Shown: positions 32,935 through 42,929, counted from the stretch's first letter. The stretch: 64,000 bases of DNA from Streptomyces sp. SLBN-118 (GCF_006715635.1 NZ_VFNP01000002.1:3038001-3102000); one strand, 5' to 3'. Made by a program: numbers and translations. Notes: generated by a model from the sequence alone, not told the origin.

Positions 32935-34434
32935 GTGACGGAGAGTGCTGGCACGCCCGCCGAACCGGACGGCCCGGCCGGGGCCGGCGAAGCCGGCAAG
33001 GACCCGGGCGTGGAGGGCAGGGGAACCGCCCCCGGTACCGGGCCGGGCAGAAACGCCGGTACGGACCCGGACGCCGGTACGGACCCGGACGCAGCGGACA
33101 CCGGTGCGGGCCCGGACGCCGGTGACGGTGCCCGTTCGGGCACTGACGCGGATGCCGAAGCCGACGCCGAACCGGCGACGGAATCCCGTACCGACGAAGC
33201 CCGGGACGACGGGGCCGACCCCAGCGAGGCCGACCCCGACGAGAAGGGCTCCGACGAGAAGGGTCCCGACTCCGAAGCCCCCAACCACAAGCGCCACTGG
33301 CTTCGTTGGGCGGCCCTGGGCACATCCGTCGTCGTCCTCGCCGCTGCCGGCGTCGGCTGGTGGTTCTACCGCAAGCTCGACGCCAACATCACCACGGACA
33401 CCACCGCCGCCTCCGAGCTGGAGACATACGAGAAGCAACGCCCCAAGCCCGTCTCGCTCGACGCGCAGAACATCCTTCTCCTCGGCTCCGACACCCGCTC
33501 CGGCGCCGGCAACAGCAAATACGGCCGCGACGACGGCGGCAGCCAGCGCTCCGACACCACGATCCTGCTGCACATCGCCGCGGACCGGCAGAGCGCGACC
33601 GCGATGTCCGTCCCGCGCGATCTCATGGTCGACATCCCCAGCTGCCGCAAGCCCGACGGCACCCGCACGAAGGCACAGTTCGCTCAGTTCAACTGGGCGT
33701 TCGAGTTCGGCGGCGCGGCCTGCACCATCCGTACCGTCGAGGGGTTCACCGGCATCCGGATCGATCACCACATGGTGGTGGACTTCCGGGGCTTCAAGGC
33801 CATGGTCGACGCGGTGCACGGAGTCGAGGTCTGCCTCAAGGAGCCGATCGACGACGCCGACGCGCATCTGAGGCTGCGGGCGGGCATGCAGAAGCTCAAT
33901 GGCGAGCAGGCCCTCGGTTTCGTACGCGCCCGCAAGTCCATCGGCAACGGCAGCGACACCGAGCGTATGGAACGGCAGCAGCAGTTCCTCGGCGCACTGG
34001 TCAAGAAGGTGCAGAGCAATGGCGTACTGCTCAATCCGATCCGGCTCTACCCGGTGCTCGACGCGGCGACGAAGTCGCTGACGACGGACCCGGGGCTGGA
34101 CTCGCTGAAGGATCTGTACGACCTGACTCGCTCAATTCGCAACGTACCAACCGAAAAGGTGCAATTCCTTACGGTTCCGCGCCAGCCGTACTCTGCCGAC
34201 CCGAACCGTGACGAACTGGTCGAGCCGGAGGCGAGCGAGCTGTTCAAGCGGCTGCGCGAGGACAGGCTTGTCCGGGTCGTCCCGGACAAGGACAAGAACA
34301 AGAACGGGGAGGACAAGAACGGGGAAGCGCCCACAGCTCCGACCGATGAGAAGCCGGATGGCACCGGTTCCGCGAGGCCGACTCCGGCACCGACCTTCTC
34401 CGGCACAAACGCCGCTGTGGGCATGTGTGAGTAA
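32935..34434 (+). CDS. LytR-CpsA-Psr (LCP) family glycopolymer transferase 1
   Basis: 499 residues from the GTG at 32935, which has AAGGA about 11 nt upstream; the in-frame ATG at 32923 has no ribosome site. Residues 1-118 are an acidic Asp/Ala/Gly/Pro-rich cytoplasmic region with DPDAG repeats, 124-145 a membrane helix, and the rest the extracellular LCP domain: ILLLGSDTRSG, SDTTILLHI, MSVPRDLMVDIP and QALGFVRARKS carry the conserved Asp and Arg residues that bind pyrophosphate-linked substrate. LCP enzymes transfer lipid-linked glycopolymers to peptidoglycan. No LytR_C domain; a Lys/Pro tail instead. First of five LCP genes here. Confidence 0.93.
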   Translation: MTESAGTPAEPDGPAGAGEAGKDPGVEGRGTAPGTGPGRNAGTDPDAGTDPDAADTGAGPDAGDGARSGTDADAEADAEPATESRTDEARDDGADPSEADPDEKGSDEKGPDSEAPNHKRHWLRWAALGTSVVVLAAAGVGWWFYRKLDANITTDTTAASELETYEKQRPKPVSLDAQNILLLGSDTRSGAGNSKYGRDDGGSQRSDTTILLHIAADRQSATAMSVPRDLMVDIPSCRKPDGTRTKAQFAQFNWAFEFGGAACTIRTVEGFTGIRIDHHMVVDFRGFKAMVDAVHGVEVCLKEPIDDADAHLRLRAGMQKLNGEQALGFVRARKSIGNGSDTERMERQQQFLGALVKKVQSNGVLLNPIRLYPVLDAATKSLTTDPGLDSLKDLYDLTRSIRNVPTEKVQFLTVPRQPYSADPNRDELVEPEASELFKRLREDRLVRVVPDKDKNKNGEDKNGEAPTAPTDEKPDGTGSARPTPAPTFSGTNAAVGMCE

Positions 34435-34655
34435 AGCGATGACCAAGCCAGTGTCGGAAGTCCATGAAGATTGGGCGTATTGCCCGGTTGTAAGGACCGT
34501 GGAATTTGTCACGGGCGTCGCTTCCCGTTGAACTGGGCGGATAGTGTGACGCGATCCGGTGCTTCCGACCTCGGGTCGCGCACTGCCGGATCGAAAGACC
34601 GAGCGCCCTTCGGGGGAGGCGCCTCGCGTGGCACCGACGGAGGACTCAAGCAACC

Positions 34656-36398
34656 GTGGATGCACAAAGCCGTGAGCGGGCGGACGAAATCGACCCCGCC
34701 GACCAGTGGGTTCTCAACCCGCACACCGGCAATTACGAATTGCGACTGGACCGATCCGCAGCGCAGTCGTCTCCGTCGGGAAGCACCGGTTCGAGCCGGG
34801 GCGGATCCAGGCGCGCCGGTGCGAGGCCGCCTGCTCCGAGAAGCCCCGGGGACGATCGCAGGAGCGCGGCCCCGGGCAAGGACGTGCCCGGGCAGCGCTC
34901 ACGCCGTACCGGCAATGCCACGGGCGGTACCAATCCCCCCACCGCGGGCCGCCGCAAGCGCAAGCAGCCCACGTCGCGCAAGAAGAAGGCGCTGCTGTGG
35001 ACGGGTGGCGTGATGGCTTTCCTCGTGACCGCCGGAGCCGTCGGCGCGTACCTCGTCTACCAGCACTTCGACTCGAACCTGAACACGGTCGATGTCACGG
35101 GAGCGGGCAGTGACGGCTTCAAGAAGGACCAGGCCGTCAACATCCTGATCATCGGCACGGACAAGCGCTCGGGTGCGGGCAACGACGGCTACGGCGACAA
35201 GAACAGCGTCGGGCACGCCGACACCACGATCCTCTTCCATGTCTCCAAGGACCGGACGAACGCGACCGCCCTGTCCATCCCGCGCGACCTGATCACCGAC
35301 ATCCCGGACTGCGAGACCAAGACGTCCGAGGGCAACAAGGTCATAGGCGGCACCACCAAGACGCGGTTCAACGAGAGCCTCGGCCAGGAGGGCCGCGACC
35401 CGGGCTGCACCATGCGGACCGTCAAGCAGATCACCGGCGTCACCGTCGACCACTTCATGATGGCCGACTTCAACGCGGTCAAGACGATGACCTCGGCAGT
35501 CGGCGGTGTCGAGGTCTGTCTCGCCAAGGACATCAACGACAAGGACTCCAAGCTCAACCTCCCGGCGGGCAAGCACGTCATCGAGGGCGAGCAGGCGCTG
35601 GCGTTCGTGCGCACGCGTCACTCGGTGGGCTTCGGCGGCGACCTCAGCCGGATCGAGATCCAGCAGCAGTTCCTGAGTTCACTGATCCGGAAGATGAAGT
35701 CGAGCGACACCCTCTCCAGCCCCACCAAGATGTGGGACCTTGCCGAGGCCGCCACCAAGGCGCTCACCGTCGACACCGGCATAGGCAAGATCTCCCGGCT
35801 CCGCGACCTCGGTATGGAGCTCAAGAAGGTCAACCCGAAGAACATCACGTTCGCCACGGTGCCGGTGGTCGACAACACCGACGGCGCGACCGTGCTGCTC
35901 AACGAGAGCAAGGCAAAGCCGCTGTTCTCGATGATCCAGAACGACACCTCGCTCACCGAGGTGAAGCAGAAGGAGCAGGACGCCAAGAACCAGCAGGCGA
36001 GTCTGCTCAAGGGGCCGAGGGCAGAGGCGTCCAAGGTCCGGGTCGCGGTCTTCAACGGCAGTGCCACACAAGGAGCGGCGCTGGCGACACTGACCTGGCT
36101 GCAGAACGAGCAAGGCGTCCTGAAGTCGAGCAATGAGGGCAACGCCCCGCAGAAGCTCGCCAAGACGACGCTGGTGTACGCGCCGAACCAGGCCGACCAG
36201 GCCCGCAAGCTCGCGGACCTGATGGGTCTGCCTGCCACGGCGCTGAAGCCGGGCACGAAGAACGCCGTGGGTCTTGAGGCCATGACCCTGACCCTCGGCG
36301 CCGATTTCCAGGGCGCAGGGGTGCCCATCACCGCTCCGGCGAAAGCGCCGGAGGGTGTGCAGAAGGTCGAAGCGGACAAACAGGTGTGCGCCAAGTGA
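34656..36398 (+). CDS. LCP family glycopolymer transferase 2, with LytR_C domain
   Basis: 580 residues from the GTG at 34656 (GGAGGA upstream). The cytoplasmic N-terminus has DQWVLNPHTGNYELRLD, then a basic Pro-rich region, a membrane helix at about 112-134, and the LCP domain (ILIIGTDKRSG, ADTTILFHV, LSIPRDLITDIP, LAFVRTRHSVG). Residues from about 455 on are a LytR_C domain (VRVAVFNGSATQGAAL). The same transfer reaction as LCP1 is expected at the outer membrane face. 221 nt separate it from LCP1, enough for its own promoter. Confidence 0.93.
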   Translation: MDAQSRERADEIDPADQWVLNPHTGNYELRLDRSAAQSSPSGSTGSSRGGSRRAGARPPAPRSPGDDRRSAAPGKDVPGQRSRRTGNATGGTNPPTAGRRKRKQPTSRKKKALLWTGGVMAFLVTAGAVGAYLVYQHFDSNLNTVDVTGAGSDGFKKDQAVNILIIGTDKRSGAGNDGYGDKNSVGHADTTILFHVSKDRTNATALSIPRDLITDIPDCETKTSEGNKVIGGTTKTRFNESLGQEGRDPGCTMRTVKQITGVTVDHFMMADFNAVKTMTSAVGGVEVCLAKDINDKDSKLNLPAGKHVIEGEQALAFVRTRHSVGFGGDLSRIEIQQQFLSSLIRKMKSSDTLSSPTKMWDLAEAATKALTVDTGIGKISRLRDLGMELKKVNPKNITFATVPVVDNTDGATVLLNESKAKPLFSMIQNDTSLTEVKQKEQDAKNQQASLLKGPRAEASKVRVAVFNGSATQGAALATLTWLQNEQGVLKSSNEGNAPQKLAKTTLVYAPNQADQARKLADLMGLPATALKPGTKNAVGLEAMTLTLGADFQGAGVPITAPAKAPEGVQKVEADKQVCAK

Positions 36399-36449
36399 CC
36401 CCGGAACACCGGGTCATGCGGCGAGCCTGAAGGACAGGGGGGACCCGGG

Positions 36450-38198
36450 GTGGGACAGAACAGCGTGCAGGGGGAGGGGACGCGCGAGCACGTCCCGCAC
36501 GCCCGTGACCTGGGCTGGGACGACAGCCTGTACGGACAGAGGGGCGAGGGGGCCGGCAGGGGCCGCCGCGCCCGGATCGGCCGTCAGGCCCGGCCCGGCG
36601 AGCACGACCCCGAAGCCGGGGCCGGGGACGAAGAAGGCGCTCGGGGCGCCGGTGACGATCCGGAATCAGGTCACCGGCACGGTGGCCGGCGGCCCGGGAA
36701 GCGCGGCAAGCGCCGCATCCTGCGCTGGGTCGCCTCCGTGCTGTCGCTGCTGATACTCGGCACGGCCGGCGCCGGATACCTCTACTACGAGCACCTCAAC
36801 AGCAAGCTCAAGAAGGACGACCTGACGCTCGGCGGCAGGATGCGCGAGCACCAGGCGAACGCGGCGGGCCAGACGCCGCTGAACATCCTGCTGATCGGCT
36901 CGGACGCACGGGACTCCAAGAAGAACCAGGAGCTCGGCGGCGCCAGGGACACCTTCGGCGGGACACCGCTCGCGGATGTGCAGATGCTGCTGCACGTCTC
37001 GGCGGACCGCAGCAACATCTCGGTGATCAGCATGCCGCGCGACACCGTGGTCAAGATGCCCGAGTGCAAGGACCCGGACACCGGCAAGACGTACGCGGCG
37101 ACCGGCTGGACGCTGACGAACGAGTCGCTCGGCCGCGGCGGACCCGGCTGCACCGTGGCCACCTGGTACGAACTCACCGGCATCACCATCGATCACTTCA
37201 TGATGATCGACTTCTCCGGTGTGGTCTCCATGGCGGACGCCATCGGCGGCGTCCCGGTCTGCGTCGAGAAGAACGTCTTCTCGCGCAACCGCAAGGGCCA
37301 GGGCTCCGGCCTCAAGCTGGAGGCGGGCACGCACCCGGTCAAGGGCGAGCAGGCCCTGCAGTGGCTGCGGACGCGGTACGGCTTCGAGGACGGCACCGAC
37401 CTCGCCCGTACGCACGCCCAGCACATGTACATGAACTCGATGGTCCGTGAGCTGCGCAAGAACACCAAGCTCACCGACCCGGCCAAGCTGCGCAACCTCG
37501 CCGAGGCCGCGATCGACGCGCTCACCGTCGACAAGGGCATCGGCTCGGTCAAAGAGCTCTACGACCTGGGCGAGGAGCTCAAGAGCGTCCCGACCGACCG
37601 GATCACCATGACCACCATGCCGAACTTCTACACCCAGCGGCCGGGCTTCAGCGGCAAGGTCGAGCCCAAGCCGGGCGACGCGGATCAGCTGTTCCGGATG
37701 GTCCGCGAGGACATCCCGCTGGACGGCAAGGCACCGAAGAAGAAGCCGGCTACCACCCCGGCCGCCTCCAAGGACCCGGCGGCGGCACCCGGCGAGATCG
37801 CGGTGATGGTGCAGAACGGCACTTCGGGCGACGGTCAGTTCGCCGCGAAGGGCAGGGCGACGGCGGTCGCCGGGATCCTTGAGGGCAAGGGCTTCACCCG
37901 TGCCAAGGCCGACGCCACGACCAATCCGCAGGCGAAGACGGTCATCCGGTATTCCAACGCCGAACTCGAGGGCGATGCCCAGGCGGTCGCCAAGTCCCTC
38001 GGGATCCCCCTGACTTCGGTGAAGAAGTCGACGGACGTCACCGGCATCACTCTGATCGTGGGCGCGGACTGGCGGCAGGGTGACACCTACCCGAAGACGG
38101 CGCCGAAGGACGACAACAAGACGCCGACGTCGGCACGGCCGCTGAACGGTGCCAACGACACGGAGTGCATGGCGGTCCAGGAAGGCTTCACCTGGTAG
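36450..38198 (+). CDS. LCP family glycopolymer transferase 3, with LytR_C domain
   Basis: 582 residues from the GTG at 36450. Order: charged Gly/Arg-rich cytoplasmic segment, membrane helix at about 91-112, LCP domain (ILLIGSDARDS, VQMLLHVS, ISMPRDTVVKMP, LQWLRTRYGF), a Lys/Pro/Ala linker and a LytR_C domain (EIAVMVQNGTSGDGQFA). It lies 51 nt after LCP2 and is probably co-transcribed; transcription ends at the hairpin 38213-38248. The paralogue differs from LCP2 by an insertion after the first Asp motif (SKKNQELGGARDTFGG). Confidence 0.93.
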   Translation: MGQNSVQGEGTREHVPHARDLGWDDSLYGQRGEGAGRGRRARIGRQARPGEHDPEAGAGDEEGARGAGDDPESGHRHGGRRPGKRGKRRILRWVASVLSLLILGTAGAGYLYYEHLNSKLKKDDLTLGGRMREHQANAAGQTPLNILLIGSDARDSKKNQELGGARDTFGGTPLADVQMLLHVSADRSNISVISMPRDTVVKMPECKDPDTGKTYAATGWTLTNESLGRGGPGCTVATWYELTGITIDHFMMIDFSGVVSMADAIGGVPVCVEKNVFSRNRKGQGSGLKLEAGTHPVKGEQALQWLRTRYGFEDGTDLARTHAQHMYMNSMVRELRKNTKLTDPAKLRNLAEAAIDALTVDKGIGSVKELYDLGEELKSVPTDRITMTTMPNFYTQRPGFSGKVEPKPGDADQLFRMVREDIPLDGKAPKKKPATTPAASKDPAAAPGEIAVMVQNGTSGDGQFAAKGRATAVAGILEGKGFTRAKADATTNPQAKTVIRYSNAELEGDAQAVAKSLGIPLTSVKKSTDVTGITLIVGADWRQGDTYPKTAPKDDNKTPTSARPLNGANDTECMAVQEGFTW

Positions 38199-38212
38199 GC
38201 CGTACTCACCAT

Positions 38213-38248
38213 GAGAAGGGGCCCGGGCGATTGCCCGGGCCCCTTCTC
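38213..38248. terminator. Strong bidirectional terminator between LCP3 and GT2
   Basis: Perfect 16-bp inverted repeat (38213-38228 with 38233-38248), GATT loop, followed by CTCTTT on the plus strand. It sits between convergent genes. Confidence 0.88.
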
Positions 38249-38287
38249 CTCTTTACGGGTCCTTCTCCTCTTTGTATGTACGCGGTA

Positions 38288-39316
38288 TCAGGCGGACGAG
38301 GTCCGCACGGCCGGGCGGCGGCTGGCGATGACCTTCTTCGCCAGCGCACGCGGGCTGGTCAGGAAGCCGTATCCCCACGACATGTGCATGGTGGCGAGCG
38401 CCACAGGGATCTGCAGGCGCGCTCTGAGCGGCAGGCCCTTGCCCGCGGGGACCGACCCGGCGGCGATCGCCGCGAGGTAGCCGGCCGGGACGACGAAGCC
38501 GAGGGGCGTGAGGGCCGCGCCGACCACGACGCCCGCGGCGATCGCGCACAGGGCGGTCGGCGGCGCGAGGTAGCGCAGGTTGATGGAGCCCTCGTGGTAG
38601 CGGGCGACGACATGACGCCAGCGGCCGTAGTCCTTGTACTGCTTGGCGAGCGCCTTGACGGAGGGCCGCGGGCGGTACTGGACCTTGAGCTCGGGCGAGA
38701 ACCAGATCAGGCCGCCCGCCTCACGGATGCGGAAGTTCAGCTCCCAGTCCTGGGCGCGTATGAACTCCTCGTTGTAGCCGCCCTGCTGCTCCAGCGCCTT
38801 GCGGCGGAAGACACCCAGATACACGGTTTCGGCCGGGCCCGCCTGGCCCCCGGTGTGGAAGGCCGCATTGCCCACGCCGACCTTCGACGTCATCGCGGCG
38901 GCGACGGCGTGCTCCCAGTCGTTCTCGCCCTCGGCGTGCATGATGCCGCCGACGTTCTGCGCGCCGGTCTCTTCGAGGAGGCGCACGGCGGTGGCGATGT
39001 AGTTCGCCGACAACATGCCGTGGCCGTCGACGCGCACCACGATCGGGTGGCGCGACGCCTTGATGGCGGCGTTCAGGGCGGCCGGGGTGCGGCCGGTCGG
39101 GTTCGGCACGGTGTGGACCCTCGGGTCTTCCGCTACGAGCTCGGCGGCGATCTCGTCGGTACGGTCCGTGGAGGGCCCGAGCGCGATCACCACCTCCATC
39201 TCGCCGTCGTACTCCTGCTCGAGGATGTGACGGACCGAGTTGCGCAGATGCCGCTCCTCATTGAGGACCGGCATGATCACGGAGACTGGGGGCATGGCGG
39301 AGGGCGTGGCGTTCAT
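38288..39316 (-). CDS. GT2 family membrane glycosyltransferase
   Basis: 342 residues from the ATG at 39316. A GT-A domain (VSVIMPVLNEERHL, ALGPSTDRTDEIAAELV, VVRVDGHGML in the DxD position, RAQDWELNFRIREAGG) fills residues 10-240, and two or three hydrophobic segments follow (LCAIAAGVVVGAALTPLGFVV). It resembles glycosyltransferases of exopolysaccharide or teichoic-type polymers, acting on a lipid acceptor at the inner membrane face. It is convergent with LCP3 and divergent from LCP4, which suggests that it makes part of the polymer these LCP proteins attach. Confidence 0.88.
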   Translation of the reverse strand: MNATPSAMPPVSVIMPVLNEERHLRNSVRHILEQEYDGEMEVVIALGPSTDRTDEIAAELVAEDPRVHTVPNPTGRTPAALNAAIKASRHPIVVRVDGHGMLSANYIATAVRLLEETGAQNVGGIMHAEGENDWEHAVAAAMTSKVGVGNAAFHTGGQAGPAETVYLGVFRRKALEQQGGYNEEFIRAQDWELNFRIREAGGLIWFSPELKVQYRPRPSVKALAKQYKDYGRWRHVVARYHEGSINLRYLAPPTALCAIAAGVVVGAALTPLGFVVPAGYLAAIAAGSVPAGKGLPLRARLQIPVALATMHMSWGYGFLTSPRALAKKVIASRRPAVRTSSA

Positions 39317-39440
39317 CGGTCGCCACGTTACCGCGAACGGGGGACACGGACGCGCGGCGGCCGGGGCGGTGCCCGTGGGCGCAGATCGTATCGGCCTACG
39401 GTGTGCGGGATTCCCCTGTCGCTCGCGGAGGTGTCCCCCC

Positions 39441-40889
39441 GTGCCCACGCCGCCCCGCTCCCGCCGTCCCGGGCCGAGTGCCCAGTCCAGGACCACACGG
39501 CCGGTCGCACGGCCGCGCTGGGGCATGCGGGTGGCGACGTCGCTCTCGGTCCTGGTGCTGGGGGCGGGCGGCATCGGGCACGCGGTGGTGACCAGCCTGG
39601 ACTCCGGTATCGACCGGGTGGACCCCTTCAAGGACATGAAGAACCGGCCCGAGCCGGGCCGCGGCATGAATCTCCTGCTCGTCGGCACGGACGGTCGCGA
39701 CAAGATCACGCGGGACATGAAGCGGAAGTACCGGCTGGGCGGCGCGCCCTGCCGCTGCACCGACACGATGATGCTGGTGCACATCTCGCGGGAGCGGGGG
39801 CGGGCCAGCGTGGTGAGCCTGCCGCGGGACAGTTATGCGGAGATCCCCGAGCACGTCGACCGGACGACCGGCAAGCGCCACAAGCCGCACCCGTTGAAAC
39901 TGAACGCGGTGTACGCGGAGGGCGGGCCGAACCTGACCGTGCGGACCGTTGAGAACATGACCAAGGTGAAGATCGACCACTATCTGGAGATCGACTTCAC
40001 CAGCTTTATGAACACGGTGGACACGCTCGGCGGGGTGGAGATCTGCACGGCCCGGCCTATGAAGGACACGTACACCGGTCTGGATCTCGCCGCCGGAAGG
40101 CACAAGCTGAATGGCGGGCAGGCGCTGCAGTACGTGCGCTCGCGCCATATCGACGGGGCGGCCGACCTGGGCCGGATGCAGCGCCAGCAGCGTTTTGTCG
40201 CGGCGCTCATCCAGCGGGCGACCAGCAGCGGGGCGCTGCTGAACCCGGTGAAGTTCCGCCAGGTCAGCTCGATGATGCTGGGCTCCGTACGGGCCGACGA
40301 GGGCTTCGGGACGGAGGAGATGCTCGCGCTGGGCAGGGCGATGCGGGGGTTCACGGCGGCCTCGTCGGAGTTCACGTCCGTGCCGGTCCGCGGCGTCGGT
40401 CACTACGTCAAGGGCGTCGGCTCCACGCTGAAGTGGGACGAGGCGAAGTCGAAGAAGCTCTTCCAGAGGTTGCGCGAGGACATGCCGCTGGCGCCGCACC
40501 GGCCGGCGGGGCCGAAGGCGACGACGGTCGACGTGGCGCCGCAGCAGATCCGGGTGCAGGTCTTCAACGGGACGCGCGCGGACGGCCTGGGGCGCAGGCT
40601 CGACGACGCGCTGAGGGCCACCGGCTTCAACACGACCCGCAACCCCCTGAACCGGGCCGGCGCGGAGGTGCGGCGCACCTATGTGAGATACGACCCACGC
40701 TGGGACCGCTCGGCGAAGTCGCTCGCGGCGGCGCTGCCGGGCTGCGAACTGCTCAAGGTGAGGGGCCAGGGCCCGACGCTGAAGGTGACGGCAGGGACGG
40801 ACTACAAGGGCGTGACACCGGTCCGGGCGGAGGACAAGCGCCAGGGCGAGTTCGGCGCGGTGACGGGCGACCAGGTGCTCTGCCCGTAA
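39441..40889 (+). CDS. LCP family glycopolymer transferase 4, with LytR_C domain
   Basis: 482 residues from the GTG at 39441, chosen because GGAGG lies 9 nt upstream; the frame remains open for 200 nt before it and would collide with the divergent GT2 start. A short basic N-terminus, membrane helix at about 30-52, LCP domain (LLLVGTDGRDK, TDTMMLVHIS, VSLPRDSYAEIP, LQYVRSRHIDG) and C-terminal LytR_C (IRVQVFNGTRADGLG). Its short cytoplasmic tail sets it apart from LCP1-3. Confidence 0.92.
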   Translation: MPTPPRSRRPGPSAQSRTTRPVARPRWGMRVATSLSVLVLGAGGIGHAVVTSLDSGIDRVDPFKDMKNRPEPGRGMNLLLVGTDGRDKITRDMKRKYRLGGAPCRCTDTMMLVHISRERGRASVVSLPRDSYAEIPEHVDRTTGKRHKPHPLKLNAVYAEGGPNLTVRTVENMTKVKIDHYLEIDFTSFMNTVDTLGGVEICTARPMKDTYTGLDLAAGRHKLNGGQALQYVRSRHIDGAADLGRMQRQQRFVAALIQRATSSGALLNPVKFRQVSSMMLGSVRADEGFGTEEMLALGRAMRGFTAASSEFTSVPVRGVGHYVKGVGSTLKWDEAKSKKLFQRLREDMPLAPHRPAGPKATTVDVAPQQIRVQVFNGTRADGLGRRLDDALRATGFNTTRNPLNRAGAEVRRTYVRYDPRWDRSAKSLAAALPGCELLKVRGQGPTLKVTAGTDYKGVTPVRAEDKRQGEFGAVTGDQVLCP

Positions 40890-40930
40890 CCGGGCCGGCC
40901 CGCACAGGCGGGTTCCCGGCGGAGCCCCGG

Positions 40931-41479
40931 TCAGTCGTCCAGGCCCTCCGACGCGTGTTTCTCGCGCAGCTCCTTGATCGCGCGGCGCCTCGCCAGCCGG
41001 TGCGTGCGCCGGATCTGCGCCTCCTGGTAGCGCCGCTGGTCCTGTTCGGTCTCGGGGATCACGGGCGGTACGCGACGCGGCTTGCCGTCCCCGTCGACCG
41101 CGGCGAAGACGAGATACGCGGTGCCGACCCGCGTCGCGGGGGTCGACTCGTTCCAGCGTTCGGCGAGCACCCGCACGCCGACCTCCATGGAAGACCGCCC
41201 GGTCCAGTTGACCTGGGCCTTCACATGCACCAGATCTCCGACGCGTACCGGCTCCAGGAAGACCATCTCGTCCATGGAGGCCGTGACCGCGGGCCCGCCC
41301 GAGTGGCGGCCCGCGACTGCGCCCGCCGCGTCGTCCACCAGCTTCATGATCACCCCACCGTGCACCGTGCCGAGAAGGTTGGTGTCGGTGCCGGTCATGA
41401 TGTGACTCAAGGTGGTACGGGACGCCGAAGTGGGCTTACCCGGAATCTCTGATTCCGGGCGCTGGGCCAGGTCTGTCAT
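40931..41479 (-). CDS. Acyl-CoA thioesterase, hotdog fold
   Basis: 182 residues from the ATG at 41479 (a second ATG at 41491 would add four). The single hotdog domain shows NLLGTVHGGVIMKLVDDAAG, the acyl-CoA hydrolase motif, and MEVGVRVLAERW. A basic tail (RRTHRLARRRAIKELREKH) follows. Such enzymes hydrolyse acyl-CoA to free acid and CoA; chain length is not predictable. Convergent with LCP4 and divergent from LCP5. Confidence 0.88.
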   Translation of the reverse strand: MTDLAQRPESEIPGKPTSASRTTLSHIMTGTDTNLLGTVHGGVIMKLVDDAAGAVAGRHSGGPAVTASMDEMVFLEPVRVGDLVHVKAQVNWTGRSSMEVGVRVLAERWNESTPATRVGTAYLVFAAVDGDGKPRRVPPVIPETEQDQRRYQEAQIRRTHRLARRRAIKELREKHASEGLDD

Positions 41480-41585
41480 GCGCTCCACCATATGCCGGGC
41501 CGCATTGCATCAGCTTGGCAACAGCCCTGACCCTATTCCCCACCCGCTCTGTGAGGCACAGGCCCCGGCCTGCACACTGGTCCGC

Positions 41586-42791
41586 ATGAATGAATGGCCC
41601 GATGGATACGGACGCGGCAGCCAGGCCGAGCCCGAGGGCGCTCGCGCGATGCGCCACGTGCAGCGACGACCGGTCCCGCAGCAACAGTCGCAGGGGTACG
41701 ACGACGGTTACGACGCCCCCTACGACAGCGGCTACAACACGGGCCAGGTCTACGGAGGCCAGGGCGGCGGAAACGGCGGACCCCCGCAGGGCTACGCACC
41801 CCAGGCCGGCCCCGACTGGCGCCGACGGCTCAAGATCGGCTCGCTGACGCTGGTCGTCCTGCTGCTCGCGGTGTCCATAGGCACGTATTTCTGGGCCGAT
41901 TCCAAGCTCAAGCGCGAGGTCGACCTCTCGAAGGTCATCGAGCGCCCCGGCGCCGGCGAGGGCACGAACTATCTGATCGTGGGCTCCGACAGCCGTGAGG
42001 GCATGTCGGAGGAGGAGAAGAAGAAGCTCCACACGGGCTCCGCCGAAGGCAAGCGGACCGACTCGATGATGATCCTGCACGACGGCGACAACGGCCCGAC
42101 GCTGATCTCGCTGCCGCGCGACTCCGACGTGGAGATCCCCTCCTTCAAGGGCTCCCAGTCCGGCAAGCTCTTCCCCGCGAAGGGCCGCCACACCAAGCTG
42201 AACGCGGCGTACGCGGAGGACGGCCCCGAGCTGCTCGTCCGCACGGTCGAGTTCAACACGGGCCTGCACATCGACCACTACGTCGAGATCGGCTTCGCCG
42301 GCTTCGCGAACATCGTGGACGCGATAGGCGGCGTGGAGATCGACATCCCCAAGGCCTTCAAGGACAAGAACTCGGGCGCGGACTTCCAGGCGGGCAAGCA
42401 GACGCTGGACGGCGAGCAGTCGCTTGCGTTCGTACGGACGCGGTACGCCTTCGCCCAGAGCGACCTGGACCGTACGAAGAACCAGCAGAAGTTCCTCGCG
42501 GCGCTGGCCAGCCAGACGGCGACGCCGGGCACGATCCTCAACCCGTTCAAGTTCTACCCGACGATGGGCGCGGGCCTGGACACCCTGATCGTGGACAAGG
42601 ACATGTCCCTGTGGTCGCTCGGCCAGATGTTCTTCGCGATGAAGGGCGTCACGGGCGGCGACGGCACGTCGATGAACATGCCGATCTCGGGCAGCCGGGG
42701 CGGCAACCTGGTCTGGGACAAGAGCAAGGTGAAGCAGCTCGTCGAGCAGCTGAAGAACGACGACAAGGTCACGGTCACTTCGGACCGCTGA
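41586..42791 (+). CDS. LCP family glycopolymer transferase 5
   Basis: 401 residues from the ATG at 41586. The cytoplasmic N-terminus is Gly/Tyr/Gln-rich (YDDGYDAPYDSGYNTGQVYG), then a membrane helix at about 84-104 and the LCP domain (YLIVGSDSREG, DSMMILHD, ISLPRDSDVEIP, LAFVRTRYAFA). It ends shortly after the LCP core with no LytR_C domain. The Tyr/Gln-rich head recalls the tail of the giant glycosyltransferase at 20509-24249. A hairpin terminator follows at 42828-42856. Confidence 0.93.
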   Translation: MNEWPDGYGRGSQAEPEGARAMRHVQRRPVPQQQSQGYDDGYDAPYDSGYNTGQVYGGQGGGNGGPPQGYAPQAGPDWRRRLKIGSLTLVVLLLAVSIGTYFWADSKLKREVDLSKVIERPGAGEGTNYLIVGSDSREGMSEEEKKKLHTGSAEGKRTDSMMILHDGDNGPTLISLPRDSDVEIPSFKGSQSGKLFPAKGRHTKLNAAYAEDGPELLVRTVEFNTGLHIDHYVEIGFAGFANIVDAIGGVEIDIPKAFKDKNSGADFQAGKQTLDGEQSLAFVRTRYAFAQSDLDRTKNQQKFLAALASQTATPGTILNPFKFYPTMGAGLDTLIVDKDMSLWSLGQMFFAMKGVTGGDGTSMNMPISGSRGGNLVWDKSKVKQLVEQLKNDDKVTVTSDR

Positions 42792-42827
42792 CGCCCTGCC
42801 CCGGACGCTCCACTCCGATCTCGGACC

Positions 42828-42856
42828 TCACGAGGCAGCCCTGGGCTGCCTCGTGA
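42828..42856. terminator. Terminator between LCP5 and acyl-CoA dehydrogenase
   Basis: Perfect 13-bp inverted repeat (42828-42840 with 42844-42856) and a 3-nt loop between convergent genes; no T run. Confidence 0.78.
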
Positions 42857-42929
42857 AGCGACCGGCGTGCGAACGGCCCCCGGTGTGCGGCGTTTCTAGG
42901 GGCCGTGGCGTGCGTCGTGCGAGAGGGCC

